DNA of 64,000 nucleotides from Sphingomicrobium lutaoense (GCF_014195685.1 NZ_JACICF010000001.1:753317-817316), one strand, 5' to 3'. Shown: positions 17,984-27,440, counted from the stretch's first letter. Notes: generated by a model from the letters alone, not told the origin. Program-made: numbers and translations.

Positions 17984-18016
17984 CGCGCGCAAACTTCAAA
18001 TCCCGTGGAGACTTTC

Positions 18017-19402
18017 GTGGCCGATTATATCGTCAAGGACATCGCGCTCGCCGATTATGGGCGCAAGGAAATCGAAATTGCCGAAACCGAGATGCCGGGC
18101 CTGATGGCCCTGCGTGAGGAATATGGCGAGAAGCAGCCGCTGAAGGGCGCGCGGATCACCGGGTCACTGCACATGACCATCCAGACCGCGGTGCTGATCG
18201 AGACGCTGATCGCGCTCGGTGCCGAAGTGCGCTGGACCACCTGCAACATCTATTCGACGCAGGACCATGCCGCCGCGGCGATCGCCGAGCAGGGCATTCC
18301 GGTGTTCGCGATCAAGGGCGAGACGCTCGAGGAATATTGGGACTATGTCGCGCGCATCTTCGACTGGCGCGACGAGACCTGCAACATGATCCTCGACGAT
18401 GGTGGTGATGCCACCATGTTCGCTCTGTGGGGCGCGCGGATCGAGGCGGGCGAGGAAATGCCTGCGCCGACCAACGAGGAAGAGCGCGAATTCCAGAAGG
18501 CGCTGAAAGCATTCGTCGAGAAGAAGCCGGGCTTTCTCACCGAGACGGTCAAGAATATCCGCGGCGTGTCCGAGGAAACCACTACGGGCGTCAACCGGCT
18601 CTACCAGCTTGCCAAGGCGGGCAAGCTTCCCTTCCCGGCGATCAACGTCAACGACAGCGTTACCAAGTCGAAGTTCGACAATAAATATGGCTGCAAGGAA
18701 AGCCTGGTCGACGGCATCCGCCGCGGCACCGACGTCATGATGGCGGGCAAGGTCGCGCTGGTCGCGGGCTATGGCGATGTCGGCAAGGGCTCGGCGGCAT
18801 CGCTCGCCGGGGCCGGGGCGCGCGTGATCGTCACCGAAATCGATCCGATCTGCGCGCTGCAGGCGGCGATGGACGGGTTCGAGGTCGTGACCATGGAAGA
18901 AGGCGTGAAGCGCGCCGACATCTTCGTCACCACCACCGGCAACAAGGACGTCATCACGCTCGATCACATGCGCGAGATGAAGGACATGGCGATCGTCGGC
19001 AACATCGGCCACTTCGACAACGAGATCCAGGTCGATGCGCTCGAGAACATGAAGTGGACCGAGATCAAGCCGCAGGTCGACATGGTCGAGTTTCCGGACG
19101 GCAAGCGGATCATCCTCCTGTCCAAGGGTCGCCTCCTCAATCTCGGCAACGCCACCGGCCATCCGAGCTTCGTGATGTCGGCGAGTTTCACCAACCAGGT
19201 GCTGGCCCAGATCGAACTGTTCCAGCGGGGCGAGGAATATGACAATGACGTCCATGTCCTGCCCAAGCATCTCGACGAGAAAGTTGCCGAACTGCATCTC
19301 GCCAAGCTCAACGTGCAGCTGAGCGAGCTTTCGCAGGAACAGGCCGATTATATCGGGGTCGACCGCAAGGGGCCGTTCAAGCCCGAACATTATCGTTATT
19401 AA
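18017..19402 (+). CDS. ahcY: Adenosylhomocysteinase
   Basis: A 461-residue enzyme hydrolysing S-adenosylhomocysteine to adenosine and homocysteine, which relieves product inhibition of methyltransferases. NAD-binding [20 protein letters not shown] is near residue 255, and [28 protein letters not shown] and the C-terminal FKPEHYRY are canonical. The length reflects the extra segment around residues 150-190 common to bacterial long-form enzymes. The start is a GTG at 18017, six bases after GGAG; another GTG at 18005 is in frame but overlaps that site. A perfect 11-bp hairpin lies beyond the stop. Confidence 0.97.
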   Translation: MADYIVKDIALADYGRKEIEIAETEMPGLMALREEYGEKQPLKGARITGSLHMTIQTAVLIETLIALGAEVRWTTCNIYSTQDHAAAAIAEQGIPVFAIKGETLEEYWDYVARIFDWRDETCNMILDDGGDATMFALWGARIEAGEEMPAPTNEEEREFQKALKAFVEKKPGFLTETVKNIRGVSEETTTGVNRLYQLAKAGKLPFPAINVNDSVTKSKFDNKYGCKESLVDGIRRGTDVMMAGKVALVAGYGDVGKGSAASLAGAGARVIVTEIDPICALQAAMDGFEVVTMEEGVKRADIFVTTTGNKDVITLDHMREMKDMAIVGNIGHFDNEIQVDALENMKWTEIKPQVDMVEFPDGKRIILLSKGRLLNLGNATGHPSFVMSASFTNQVLAQIELFQRGEEYDNDVHVLPKHLDEKVAELHLAKLNVQLSELSQEQADYIGVDRKGPFKPEHYRY

Positions 19403-19446
19403 TCCAGGCTAAACCGGAGAGGTTTATCGCCTGTTCTGTTATGGTT

Positions 19447-19480
19447 ACGGCGACTGTTGCACCGATAGCACAGTCGCCGT
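19447..19480 (+). repeat. Inverted repeat between ahcY and the TonB receptor gene
   Basis: ACGGCGACTGT (19447-19457) and ACAGTCGCCGT (19470-19480) are perfect reverse complements with a 12-base loop. Only TCATTT follows, so it is a weak terminator for ahcY at best, or a structured element upstream of the receptor gene. Confidence 0.6.
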
Positions 19481-19582
19481 TCATTTGCCGTTCAAGCTCT
19501 GCCGAGCCGTTTTCTTTTCCGGACTTTGCCCTAGGAAGGTGACCTGCAAAAGGTCACTACTCCAACCCAAAGGGCAATCTTT

Positions 19583-22500
19583 ATGCGTAGAACTCACGTC
19601 AAGGCGCTAGCCGGCTCGTCGCTTGCGGCAGTCTCGCTGGCCCTCTTTACCACGCCTGCTTTCGCGCAGGACACCACCGAAGACTGCGCCGTCTATACCG
19701 ACGAGCAGGAAAAGCAGGCATGCCTCGAGCGTGTCGATGAAGAAGAGCCGCTGGCCCAGCAGGGTGAAGCCGCGACGATCGAGGAAGATCTCGTTCCGGC
19801 GCAGGCCGTCAGCGAAGACGCCATCGTCATCACCGGTTCGCGCATCCGCCGCGACAACTTCACCAGCCCCGATCCGATCCAGATCGTGAGCCCCGAAGTC
19901 TCGATGCAGGAAGGCGATGTCGAAACCGCCGAGATCCTGCAGCAGTCGCCGCTCGCCGCGGGTTCGACGCAGATCACTTCGGCCCTTTCGACCAACTTCG
20001 TGACCGACGGCGGTCCGGGTGCGCAGACGCTGTCGCTGCGCGGCCTCGGCGCCAACCGCACGCTGGTTCTCGTCAATGGCCGTCGCGCCGGTCCCGCGGG
20101 TACGCGCGGTGCCGTTTCGGCCTTCGACCTCAACGTCATTCCCTCGGCCGCCATCGGTTCGGTGGAAATCCTCAAGACCGGCGCTTCGTCGATCTACGGT
20201 TCGGACGCGATCGCGGGCGTGGTCAACCTCATCACCAACAAGGAATTCGACGGTCTCGACCTTCGTGCCTTCACCTCGCTCACCGATGAAGGTGGCGGCG
20301 ACACCTACAATGTCTCGGCGCTCTACGGTAAGACGTTCGACCGCGGACACTTCCAGGTCGGCGGCGACTATTTCAAGCGCACCGAACTCGAGCGTGGCGA
20401 TCGTGACTTCTTCCGTTGCGGCGAAGACTATCTCTTCCGTCCGGACGGCGTGACCCGTGCCGACCAGCTCGATCCGCGCACCGGCCTGCCGACCTGCGGC
20501 AACACCTTCGGCCCGGTCATCCGCGTGTTCGACTATCCCTGGTTCTTCGGTCAGCCGTCGGTCTTCCAGGACCCGCGCAGCGCGGACATCCAGTATAACG
20601 ATCCGGGCGACCGCTTCGACGAATTCCTTCCGGAAATCCAGGGCGGCGGGCTTCCGCGCGGCTTCTATGAAGTCAACTATGGCGGCATCCCGACCTCGAA
20701 CCAGGACGAGATCACGCAATATTATTCGGAAGGCCTGATCAACGACAAGTCGGTCAACACCTATGACGTGTCGCGCATTCCGCGCACCGAGCGTTACACG
20801 CTCTATGCGGATGCGGCCTACGAACTGACCGACAATATCGAGATCTTCGTCGAGGGTCTCTATAACCGTCGCGAGAATGTCGCGCAGCAGGAACGCCAGC
20901 TGTTCTTCAACCAGTTCTCGCGCGATGCCAGCACCTCGGTGTTCGTTGTCTGCGTCCTCTTCGGTGTGGATTGCGATCCGGCCGGCGGCGGTGACCCCGT
21001 CAACTCGATCGGCGGCGACTATCGTCTGCTTCCGGTCATTCCGTTCGTCTATGACTCCTCCACCACCGTCGATTATTATCGCGGTGTCGTGGGTCTGCGC
21101 GGCGATTTCGCGGGTTCGGGCGGTTGGCTCGAGAACGCCTATTACGAAGGCTATTACCAGTACAGCCGTTCGGATGGCGACTATGCCCGTGACATCATCT
21201 GGCAGGATGCCATCGACCTCGTCCAGTGGCGCCAGGAAGCCTGTAACGGCCGGACCACCTCCTATCGCGGTGCGCCCTGCGTCGACATCGACTTCTCGGA
21301 TCCGCGCGTCCTGAACGGCAATTTCACGCCGGAAGAGGAAGCCTTCCTGTTCGGTAGCACCGTGGGCAACACGATCTATCGCCAGGACACGTTCGAAGCG
21401 ATCTTTGGCAACCAGATCCTCCAGCTTCCCGCTGGTCCGCTTTCGGCTGCGGTCGGTTTCCAGTGGCGTCGTGACGAAATCACGGACACCCCGAGCCAGG
21501 AAGTGCAGGACGGCCAGTCCTTCGCATCGACCAGCGCGGGTGTGACCGCCGGTTTCACCCGTTCGACCGAACTGTTCGGCGAAATCGATATCCCGCTGAT
21601 CTACAACACGCCCGGCATCCAGTCGCTCACGTTCAACGCCGCTGGGCGTCTGACGAACAACTATGCCGAGCGGCAGGACGGCGTGACCGATTCGGACAAG
21701 GGCAACTGGACCTACAAGCTGGGTGCCAACTGGGAAGTGAACGACTGGCTGCGTTTCCGCGCGACCTACGGCACCTCCTACCGCGCTCCGGCGCTGTTCG
21801 AGCAGTTCCTCGCCAGCCAGACGGGCTTCTCCTTTGTCGCCGATCCCTGCGTGGATTGGGGCCAGGAACTCGCCAACGGCAACATTTCGCAGCAGCTGGC
21901 TGACCGCTGTGCTGCCGACAATGTGAGCCCGAACTTCCAGGGTGCTTCCTCCTCGGCGGAAATCTCCTCGGAAGGCGGTATCGGCGTGCTCGAATCCGAA
22001 ACCTCGGATGCATTCACCGTCAGCGCGATCTTCACCCCGCAGGCATGGTTCTGGGACGGTTTCCGAATGAGCCTGGCGGTCGACTATGTCGACATCGCGG
22101 TGAAGGGCCAGATCGCCCAGATCGGCCCGAACAACATCATCAGCCAGTGCTATTTCGCGGAACCCAACCAGTTCCCGACGCCGGAATGTTCGTTGTTCAC
22201 TCGTGAGCCCGATGGTCTCAACCCCGGCTTTGCCGGCGGCATCGACTTCGTTCGCGATCCCTATCTGAACATCAACAAGCAAGCCAACGAGTCGATCGAC
22301 TTCACGGGTCGCTTCTCGCAGGATCTGGGTGACATGGGTCGCCTCTCGATGCTGGCGCAGATGACCTGGCAGCTCGACGACGAGTTCACGCTGTTCGACG
22401 GCTTCACGACCTCGACCAATGGTGAAAGCGGCGATCCCAAGTGGGTCGGCGACTTCAACCTGACCTGGAACAAGGACAAGGTCACCATTCTCTACGGTCT

Positions 22501-22822
22501 GGACGTGATCGGCGGGACGTCGGATCTGCAGGATCTTCTCGATGCCCGCGGTACGATCTGCCCCGAGAGCGTTGCGCTCGGCGGTCCGGTCTGCCCGGTC
22601 TACGAGCTGGACGAGCAGTTCTACCACTCGCTGTCGGGTACCGTGGATATCAACGACCGCTTCCAGTTCACGCTGGGCATGTCGAATATCTTCAACAACA
22701 AGCCGCCGAAGGTCTCGACCGCTTTCTCGCCGATCGCTTCGTTCGGTCAGACGGCGCTGCTTGGTTCCTACTACGACATCCTGGGTCGCCGGGTGTTCGC
22801 CAACGTGCGCGCACGCTTCTAA
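19583..22822 (+). CDS. TonB-dependent receptor
   Basis: A 1079-residue outer-membrane receptor. A signal peptide covers residues 1-28 (cleavage at AFA-Q), followed by an acidic segment with Cys35 and Cys47 and a TonB-box-like DAIVITGSRIRR (79-90). The plug domain shows LSLRGLGANRTLVLVNGRR and ASSIYGSDAIAGVVNLIT, and the rest is the beta-barrel, ending in FANVRARF with the terminal Phe needed by the BAM machinery. The size and GSRI box are typical of sphingomonad receptors that take up oligosaccharides, peptides or flavonoids; the ligand is unknown. It is monocistronic, with a hairpin upstream and a strong terminator downstream. Confidence 0.96.
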   Translation: MRRTHVKALAGSSLAAVSLALFTTPAFAQDTTEDCAVYTDEQEKQACLERVDEEEPLAQQGEAATIEEDLVPAQAVSEDAIVITGSRIRRDNFTSPDPIQIVSPEVSMQEGDVETAEILQQSPLAAGSTQITSALSTNFVTDGGPGAQTLSLRGLGANRTLVLVNGRRAGPAGTRGAVSAFDLNVIPSAAIGSVEILKTGASSIYGSDAIAGVVNLITNKEFDGLDLRAFTSLTDEGGGDTYNVSALYGKTFDRGHFQVGGDYFKRTELERGDRDFFRCGEDYLFRPDGVTRADQLDPRTGLPTCGNTFGPVIRVFDYPWFFGQPSVFQDPRSADIQYNDPGDRFDEFLPEIQGGGLPRGFYEVNYGGIPTSNQDEITQYYSEGLINDKSVNTYDVSRIPRTERYTLYADAAYELTDNIEIFVEGLYNRRENVAQQERQLFFNQFSRDASTSVFVVCVLFGVDCDPAGGGDPVNSIGGDYRLLPVIPFVYDSSTTVDYYRGVVGLRGDFAGSGGWLENAYYEGYYQYSRSDGDYARDIIWQDAIDLVQWRQEACNGRTTSYRGAPCVDIDFSDPRVLNGNFTPEEEAFLFGSTVGNTIYRQDTFEAIFGNQILQLPAGPLSAAVGFQWRRDEITDTPSQEVQDGQSFASTSAGVTAGFTRSTELFGEIDIPLIYNTPGIQSLTFNAAGRLTNNYAERQDGVTDSDKGNWTYKLGANWEVNDWLRFRATYGTSYRAPALFEQFLASQTGFSFVADPCVDWGQELANGNISQQLADRCAADNVSPNFQGASSSAEISSEGGIGVLESETSDAFTVSAIFTPQAWFWDGFRMSLAVDYVDIAVKGQIAQIGPNNIISQCYFAEPNQFPTPECSLFTREPDGLNPGFAGGIDFVRDPYLNINKQANESIDFTGRFSQDLGDMGRLSMLAQMTWQLDDEFTLFDGFTTSTNGESGDPKWVGDFNLTWNKDKVTILYGLDVIGGTSDLQDLLDARGTICPESVALGGPVCPVYELDEQFYHSLSGTVDINDRFQFTLGMSNIFNNKPPKVSTAFSPIASFGQTALLGSYYDILGRRVFANVRARF

Positions 22823-22847
22823 GACCCGGACTTCAATGTCAGGATCG

Positions 22848-22880
22848 GGGCGGGGAGAGCTTTTCTCCCCGCCCTTTTTC
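22848..22880 (+). terminator. Rho-independent terminator after the TonB receptor gene
   Basis: GGGCGGGGAG (22848-22857) pairs with CTCCCCGCCC (22865-22874) across a seven-base loop and is followed by TTTTTCTTTG. A strong, clean terminator. Confidence 0.93.
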
Positions 22881-22931
22881 TTTGCCTAGAGCCTGCTACA
22901 CATCAGGCATGATTCCCGGAGCCGTTCGGCC

Positions 22932-25280
22932 ATGACCCTCAGCCCGACCCTGTCGGCCGCGATCATCGTCATCGGGGCGCTTTGGCTTGCGCTGGCGGCG
23001 ATGCTGCTGGTGGTGGCCGGGCGCCGGATGTCGCGCGCCAACAAGGTGCTGGGCGCGGCGCGTTCCTTGTCCAAGCTGTTGAGCGCGGCACCGGCGCGCC
23101 CCCTGCTCGTCAGCGAAGGCGGTGCGATCGATCCCGACCAGGCGCTGCTTCATGACCTCGGTCTGGCGAAGCGACCCGCGAGCCTCGATGAACTGGCGAG
23201 CGCGGCCAGCCTTTCCGACAAGGACCGCGAACGGCTGATGCAGGCGGTCGATGCGGCTCGGCTTTCGGGCGCTCCGGTCGATCTGCAAATCACCTTCCCG
23301 GACGCGAGCCGTGTCTATGAAATCCGCGGCGGGATGGCCGACGATCCCGACCATGAGCAGGCGGTACTGCTCTGGTTTTTCGACACCACTGCCGCCGAGG
23401 ACCAGCGCCAGCGACTGTCGCGGCGACTGTTGCAGACCGAAGGCGCGCTCGACAGCCTGACGCAGCTCATCGAGAACGCGCCTTTCCCGATGTGGTATCG
23501 CGGCCCCGACCTGTCGCTGGGCCTGGTCAACGCGGCCTTCGTGACCGCGGTCGAAGGGGATACCGCCGCCGAAGTCATCGCGCGGGGAAGCGAACTGATC
23601 GACGGGGGCGGCGAGGAAGGTGCGCGGGCCGGGGCGGTCAAGGCGCTCGAGACCGGCAAGCCCTTCTCGCGCGTTCAGCCGGCCACCATCGGGGGCGAAC
23701 GTCGGATGCTTCGCCTCGTCGACGTCCCCTTGCCAGGGGGCGCGGTGGCAGGCTTCGCAATCGACATCCAGGACCTTGAGGACGCGCGGGTCGAATTGGC
23801 GCGGCAGATCCAGTCGCAGCGCGACCTTGCCGACCGCATGACAGCGGGCACGGCGCAGTTCAATGCCGACGGGCGGCTCGATTTCTACAACCAGCCCTTT
23901 GCCATCATGGCGCGGCTCGATCCCGACGTGCTGGATGACGGGCCGCATTTCGAGCGTTTGCTCGAGGCGATGCGGGAGAAGGGGCGCACGCCCGAGACGC
24001 GCGACTTTCCGGCCTGGAAGAGGGAGCGGGCGGAATGGTTCGTCTCGACCGACGAAGCGATCGAGGAGGACTGGATCCTCGCCAATGGCGACCATCTGCG
24101 AATCCTCGGCCAGCCCTTGCCCGATGGCGGGCTGCGCCTCGTGCTCGAGGACCGGACCGAGCAGGTGCGGCTTGCCTCGGCGCGCGATACGCTTCTGCGC
24201 GTGCGCTCGGCGACTTTCGACAATCTGTTCGAGGCCATTTCGGTGTTTGCTTCGGACGGGCGGCTGTACCTCTGGAACCGCCGGTTCTGCGAGACCTGGG
24301 GGCTGGACGAGGCATGGCTCGCCGAGCATCCGCGCGTCGACGAGCTGGTGCCCGCGATCGCGCGCTCGCTCGTCAATCCCACGGCGGCGGCGCAGGTGCG
24401 CGAACAGATCCGCGCGACGACTGCCGGGCGCAAGTCGGGGAGCGGTCGGGTGACCTTTACGGACGGGCGCAATTTCCAATTTTCCGCCGTGCCGCTTCCC
24501 GATGGGAATGCGCTGTTCACGATGATCGACATCACCGATTCGACGCGGATCGAATCCGCGCTGCGCGAGCGGGCGGCCGCGCTCGAGGAAGCCGACCTGG
24601 TGAAAACCGATTTCGTCGAGAATATGAGCTATGAACTGCGCACGCCGCTGACCTCCATCGGCGGGTTCGCCGAGATGCTGAGCCAGGGATATGCGGGCAA
24701 GCTCGAGCCGGCGGCGCTCGATTATGTGTCGGCGATCATCGAATCGGTGGGGCGCCTTTCCACGCTTATCGACAATGTGCTCGATCTGACGCGCACCGAG
24801 GGGAGCGGGCTGCCGATCGAGCGCGAGCGGGTCGACATGGCGGGGCTGGTGCGCAATGCCGCCAGTGCGATCGAGCCGCGGATTGCCGAAAAGGAGCAGC
24901 AGCTGTCGGTCGAGGTGGACGGTTCGACCGGAGTGGTGTCGGGCGATGCGCGGCGGCTGCGCGAGGCGCTCGAACATGTGCTGCGCAATGCGGTCGACTA
25001 TTCGGACAATGAGGGGCGGATCGAGGTCGAGGCGCGCGGCACCGAGGAGCGGGTGATCATCACCGTGAGCGACAATGGGCCCGGGATTCCCGAGGTGGAA
25101 TTGCCGCGGGTGTTCGAGCGGTTCCACAAGACCCATGGCCGCCGGGGCGAAAGCGCGCTGGGGCTGGGTCTTCCGCTGACGCGGCAGTTCATCGAGGCGC
25201 ATGGCGGGAGCGTTGGGATGCGCTCGGTCGAGGGAGAGGGCACGACCGTCACCATCACCGTGCCGCGCGAGGCGCCATGA
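22932..25280 (+). CDS. DivL-like PAS sensor kinase with Tyr replacing the phospho-His
   Basis: A 782-residue membrane-anchored kinase-like protein. One N-terminal span (residues 8-29), then several PAS-like regions to about 550, a dimerisation (DHp) helix near 555-620 and a C-terminal ATPase domain. The H-box reads ENMSYELRTPLTSIGG, so residue 567 is Tyr where histidine kinases have the phospho-accepting His. ATP-binding motifs look intact: HVLRNAVDYS (N box), SDNGPGIP with Asp714, and ALGLGLPLTRQF. This is the feature of Caulobacter DivL (Tyr550), which controls CckA and asymmetric division. Location next to tsaE matches alphaproteobacterial divL loci. Its stop overlaps the tsaE start (ATGA). 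Confidence 0.88.
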   Translation: MTLSPTLSAAIIVIGALWLALAAMLLVVAGRRMSRANKVLGAARSLSKLLSAAPARPLLVSEGGAIDPDQALLHDLGLAKRPASLDELASAASLSDKDRERLMQAVDAARLSGAPVDLQITFPDASRVYEIRGGMADDPDHEQAVLLWFFDTTAAEDQRQRLSRRLLQTEGALDSLTQLIENAPFPMWYRGPDLSLGLVNAAFVTAVEGDTAAEVIARGSELIDGGGEEGARAGAVKALETGKPFSRVQPATIGGERRMLRLVDVPLPGGAVAGFAIDIQDLEDARVELARQIQSQRDLADRMTAGTAQFNADGRLDFYNQPFAIMARLDPDVLDDGPHFERLLEAMREKGRTPETRDFPAWKRERAEWFVSTDEAIEEDWILANGDHLRILGQPLPDGGLRLVLEDRTEQVRLASARDTLLRVRSATFDNLFEAISVFASDGRLYLWNRRFCETWGLDEAWLAEHPRVDELVPAIARSLVNPTAAAQVREQIRATTAGRKSGSGRVTFTDGRNFQFSAVPLPDGNALFTMIDITDSTRIESALRERAAALEEADLVKTDFVENMSYELRTPLTSIGGFAEMLSQGYAGKLEPAALDYVSAIIESVGRLSTLIDNVLDLTRTEGSGLPIERERVDMAGLVRNAASAIEPRIAEKEQQLSVEVDGSTGVVSGDARRLREALEHVLRNAVDYSDNEGRIEVEARGTEERVIITVSDNGPGIPEVELPRVFERFHKTHGRRGESALGLGLPLTRQFIEAHGGSVGMRSVEGEGTTVTITVPREAP

Positions 25281-25708
25281 TCCTGAAGGACGAAGCGGCG
25301 ACGGCCGAGCTGGGCGCCAATCTGGCGCGGCGGCTCCGGCCCGGCGATGTCATTACCCTGTCGGGTGGACTGGGCGTGGGCAAGACCACGCTGGTGCGGG
25401 GCATGTTGCGCGCGCTGGGGCATGAGGGCGAAGTGCCGAGCCCGAGCTTTGCGATCGTGCAGCCTTATGAGCATCTCAATCCGCCGGTGCTCCATGTCGA
25501 TCTCTATCGGCTCGAGGATCCCGAGGAACTGATGGAGCTGGGCCTCGACATGATGGGGGACGGGGTGCTGCTGATCGAATGGCCCGAGCATGGCGGGGAA
25601 GGGGCATTTGCCGATGCCCTGCGGCTGAATATCGCAATGGAGGAAGGCGAGGGCATGCGCCGCTTGACTTGGACCGTGCCGAGCGGTTGGGAGGGCAGAT
25701 GGCCATGA
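25277..25708 (+). CDS. tsaE: tRNA t6A biosynthesis ATPase TsaE
   Basis: A 143-residue P-loop protein of the YjeE family that works with TsaB and TsaD to place threonylcarbamoyl on A37 of tRNA. The P-loop GLGVGKTT is at residues 31-38. The PSPSFAIVQPYE region, HVDLYRLEDPEEL and LIEWPEH complete the family pattern. The ATG overlaps the stop of the DivL-like kinase and its TGA overlaps the next start, so it is embedded in a translationally coupled chain. MtaB at the left of the window modifies the t6A made by this pathway. Confidence 0.96.
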   Translation: MILKDEAATAELGANLARRLRPGDVITLSGGLGVGKTTLVRGMLRALGHEGEVPSPSFAIVQPYEHLNPPVLHVDLYRLEDPEELMELGLDMMGDGVLLIEWPEHGGEGAFADALRLNIAMEEGEGMRRLTWTVPSGWEGRWP

Positions 25709-26688
25709 TTCCCCCCGCTTCGGCGCCCGATTTCCTGACCCGTGCGGGTTGGCAGGGCGCCGAGATCCTGCCGCTTGCCGGTGATGCTTCCTTCCGTCGT
25801 TATTTCCGCGTGTGCCACGAAAAGCTCGGCGATGCCGTGCTGATGGATGCGCCGCCCGAGCATGAGGATGTGCGGCCCTTCATTTCGATTGCCGACCATC
25901 TCGACCGCCATGGCCTGCGCGCGCCGCGTATCCTGGCGCGCGATGTCGAGCGCGGGTTGCTGCTGCTCGAGGATTTCGGGGACGACCGCGTGGGCCCGGT
26001 GCTGGCCAAGGGCGAAGGGGACGAGGAAGCGATCTACAAGGCGGCGGTCGATACGCTGGTCGAGCTTCACGAGCGACCGTTGCCCGATGATCTGCCGCCC
26101 TATGACGAGGCGCAGCTTAGGCGCGAAGTCGAACTGTTTCCCGACTGGTATATGGGCGCGGTGAACCTCGATCCTGACCGCGAAAGCTATCTTGCGGCGT
26201 GGAGCGAACTGCTACCGTCGCTTGCGGCGCGGAGCCTCGAGCGACCGGTGCTGGTGCTGCGCGACTATCATGCCGACAATCTGATGCTGTTGCGCGACGG
26301 GGGGTTGGGGCTTCTCGATTTCCAGGACGCGCTGGCGGGGCACCCGGCCTATGACCTGGTCTCGCTGTTGCAGGATGCGCGGCGCGACGTGTCGCCCGAG
26401 CTCGAAGCGCGGATGATCAAGTATTTTCTCGACCAATCGCGGATTGCCGACCGCGAGGCTTTCCTTGCCGATTACCAGCTTCTGGGTGCGCAGCGGAACA
26501 GCAAGATTCTCGGCATTTTCACTCGCCTGTGGAAGCGCGACGGCAAGCGCCATTATCTGCCGTTGCAGCCGCGCGTGTGGGGATTGCTCGAGCGCAACCT
26601 GGCGCATGAAGCGCTGGCGCCGGTGGCGCGCTGGTATGAAAAGCATGTTCCCGCCGACAAGCGGGCAGCAGCCTGGAGTGAAGAATGA
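25705..26688 (+). CDS. amgK: MurNAc/GlcNAc anomeric kinase (aminoglycoside phosphotransferase fold)
   Basis: A 327-residue kinase-like protein. GDASFRRYFRV near the N-terminus, RDYHADNLMLL (catalytic loop, Asp in the HxD position) and GLLDFQDALAGHPAYDLVSL (metal-binding Asp) are the APH-family motifs. Its position directly before a MurU-type nucleotidyltransferase is that of AmgK in Pseudomonas and Caulobacter, where AmgK phosphorylates MurNAc at C1 for recycling to UDP-MurNAc. Start at 25705 overlaps the tsaE stop; an ATG at 25699 is also possible. The stop overlaps the murU start. Confidence 0.88.
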   Translation: MIPPASAPDFLTRAGWQGAEILPLAGDASFRRYFRVCHEKLGDAVLMDAPPEHEDVRPFISIADHLDRHGLRAPRILARDVERGLLLLEDFGDDRVGPVLAKGEGDEEAIYKAAVDTLVELHERPLPDDLPPYDEAQLRREVELFPDWYMGAVNLDPDRESYLAAWSELLPSLAARSLERPVLVLRDYHADNLMLLRDGGLGLLDFQDALAGHPAYDLVSLLQDARRDVSPELEARMIKYFLDQSRIADREAFLADYQLLGAQRNSKILGIFTRLWKRDGKRHYLPLQPRVWGLLERNLAHEALAPVARWYEKHVPADKRAAAWSEE

Positions 26689-27440
26689 AGCCCAAGCGCG
26701 CCCTGTCGCTTCGTCCCAATATCAAGGCCGCGGTTCCGAAGACCGCGATGGTGATGGCCGCGGGCCTCGGCAAGCGGATGCGGCCCCTGACAGCGACCCG
26801 GCCCAAGCCGCTGATCGACTTGGCCGGAAAGCCGATGATCGATCATGTGTTCGACCGGCTGCGCGCCGCGGGAGTCGAAAAAGCGGTCGTCAATGTTCAT
26901 TATCTTGCCGATGCGCTCGAAGGGCATCTCGAAGGGGTGCGCGGGCTCGACATCGCGGTGTCGGACGAGCGCGAGCAATTGCTCGAAACCGGCGGGGGGC
27001 TCGCCAAGGCGCTGCCGATGATCGAGGGCGATCCCTTCCTGTCGTGCAACAGCGACAATTTCTGGATCGACGGGCCTGCCGACACGCTTCGCCTTCTTGC
27101 CGCGCATTGGGATGACGAGACGATGGATGCGCTGCTGCTACTGGTGCCCCATGCGCGGGCCTTCAACCATGCGGGCAAGGGCGATTTTCACATGGACCGC
27201 AAGGGGCGGCTGACGCGGCGCGAGCGCGGCAAGGTCGCGCCCTATGTCTTCACGGGCATCCAGATGATGTCCAAGCGTCTCATCCGCGATGTCCCCGAGG
27301 GGCCTTTCTCGACCAATATCCTCTGGGACCGGGCGATCGGTGAGGGGCGCTGCTTCGGAGCGGTGCACCAGGGACTGTGGTTCGATGTCGGGCGCCCCCA
27401 GTCGATCAAGGATACCGAGGCCGCGCTTATCGATGGCTAG
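26685..27440 (+). CDS. murU: N-acetylmuramate alpha-1-phosphate uridylyltransferase
   Basis: A 251-residue sugar-nucleotide transferase. The nucleotide-binding loop MAAGLGKRMRPLTATRPKPL is at residues 24-43, with LLETGGGLAKALPMI and the metal-binding FLSCNSDNFW downstream. In the AmgK-MurU route it converts MurNAc-1-phosphate and UTP into UDP-MurNAc, bypassing MurA and so fosfomycin in Pseudomonas. Assignment rests on family motifs and the adjacent amgK; similar enzymes use mannose-1-phosphate. It overlaps amgK (ATGA) and the addB start lies within its last codons. Confidence 0.88.
   Translation: MKPKRALSLRPNIKAAVPKTAMVMAAGLGKRMRPLTATRPKPLIDLAGKPMIDHVFDRLRAAGVEKAVVNVHYLADALEGHLEGVRGLDIAVSDEREQLLETGGGLAKALPMIEGDPFLSCNSDNFWIDGPADTLRLLAAHWDDETMDALLLLVPHARAFNHAGKGDFHMDRKGRLTRRERGKVAPYVFTGIQMMSKRLIRDVPEGPFSTNILWDRAIGEGRCFGAVHQGLWFDVGRPQSIKDTEAALIDG

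Noticed and set aside
17944-18016. A SAH or SAM riboswitch upstream of ahcY
   Set aside because: Only about 70 bases separate yqgE from ahcY and no pseudoknot-forming conserved core was recognised.
19607-22627. A reading frame of about 1000 codons on the strand opposite the TonB receptor
   Set aside because: Typical antisense shadow of a GC-rich gene: the translated product has no recognisable domain, while the plus strand encodes a complete receptor with signal peptide and terminal Phe.
22896-25202. A 768-codon frame opposite the DivL-like kinase gene
   Set aside because: Arg/His/Leu-rich composition without motifs; the plus strand has the full kinase with start/stop coupling to tsaE.
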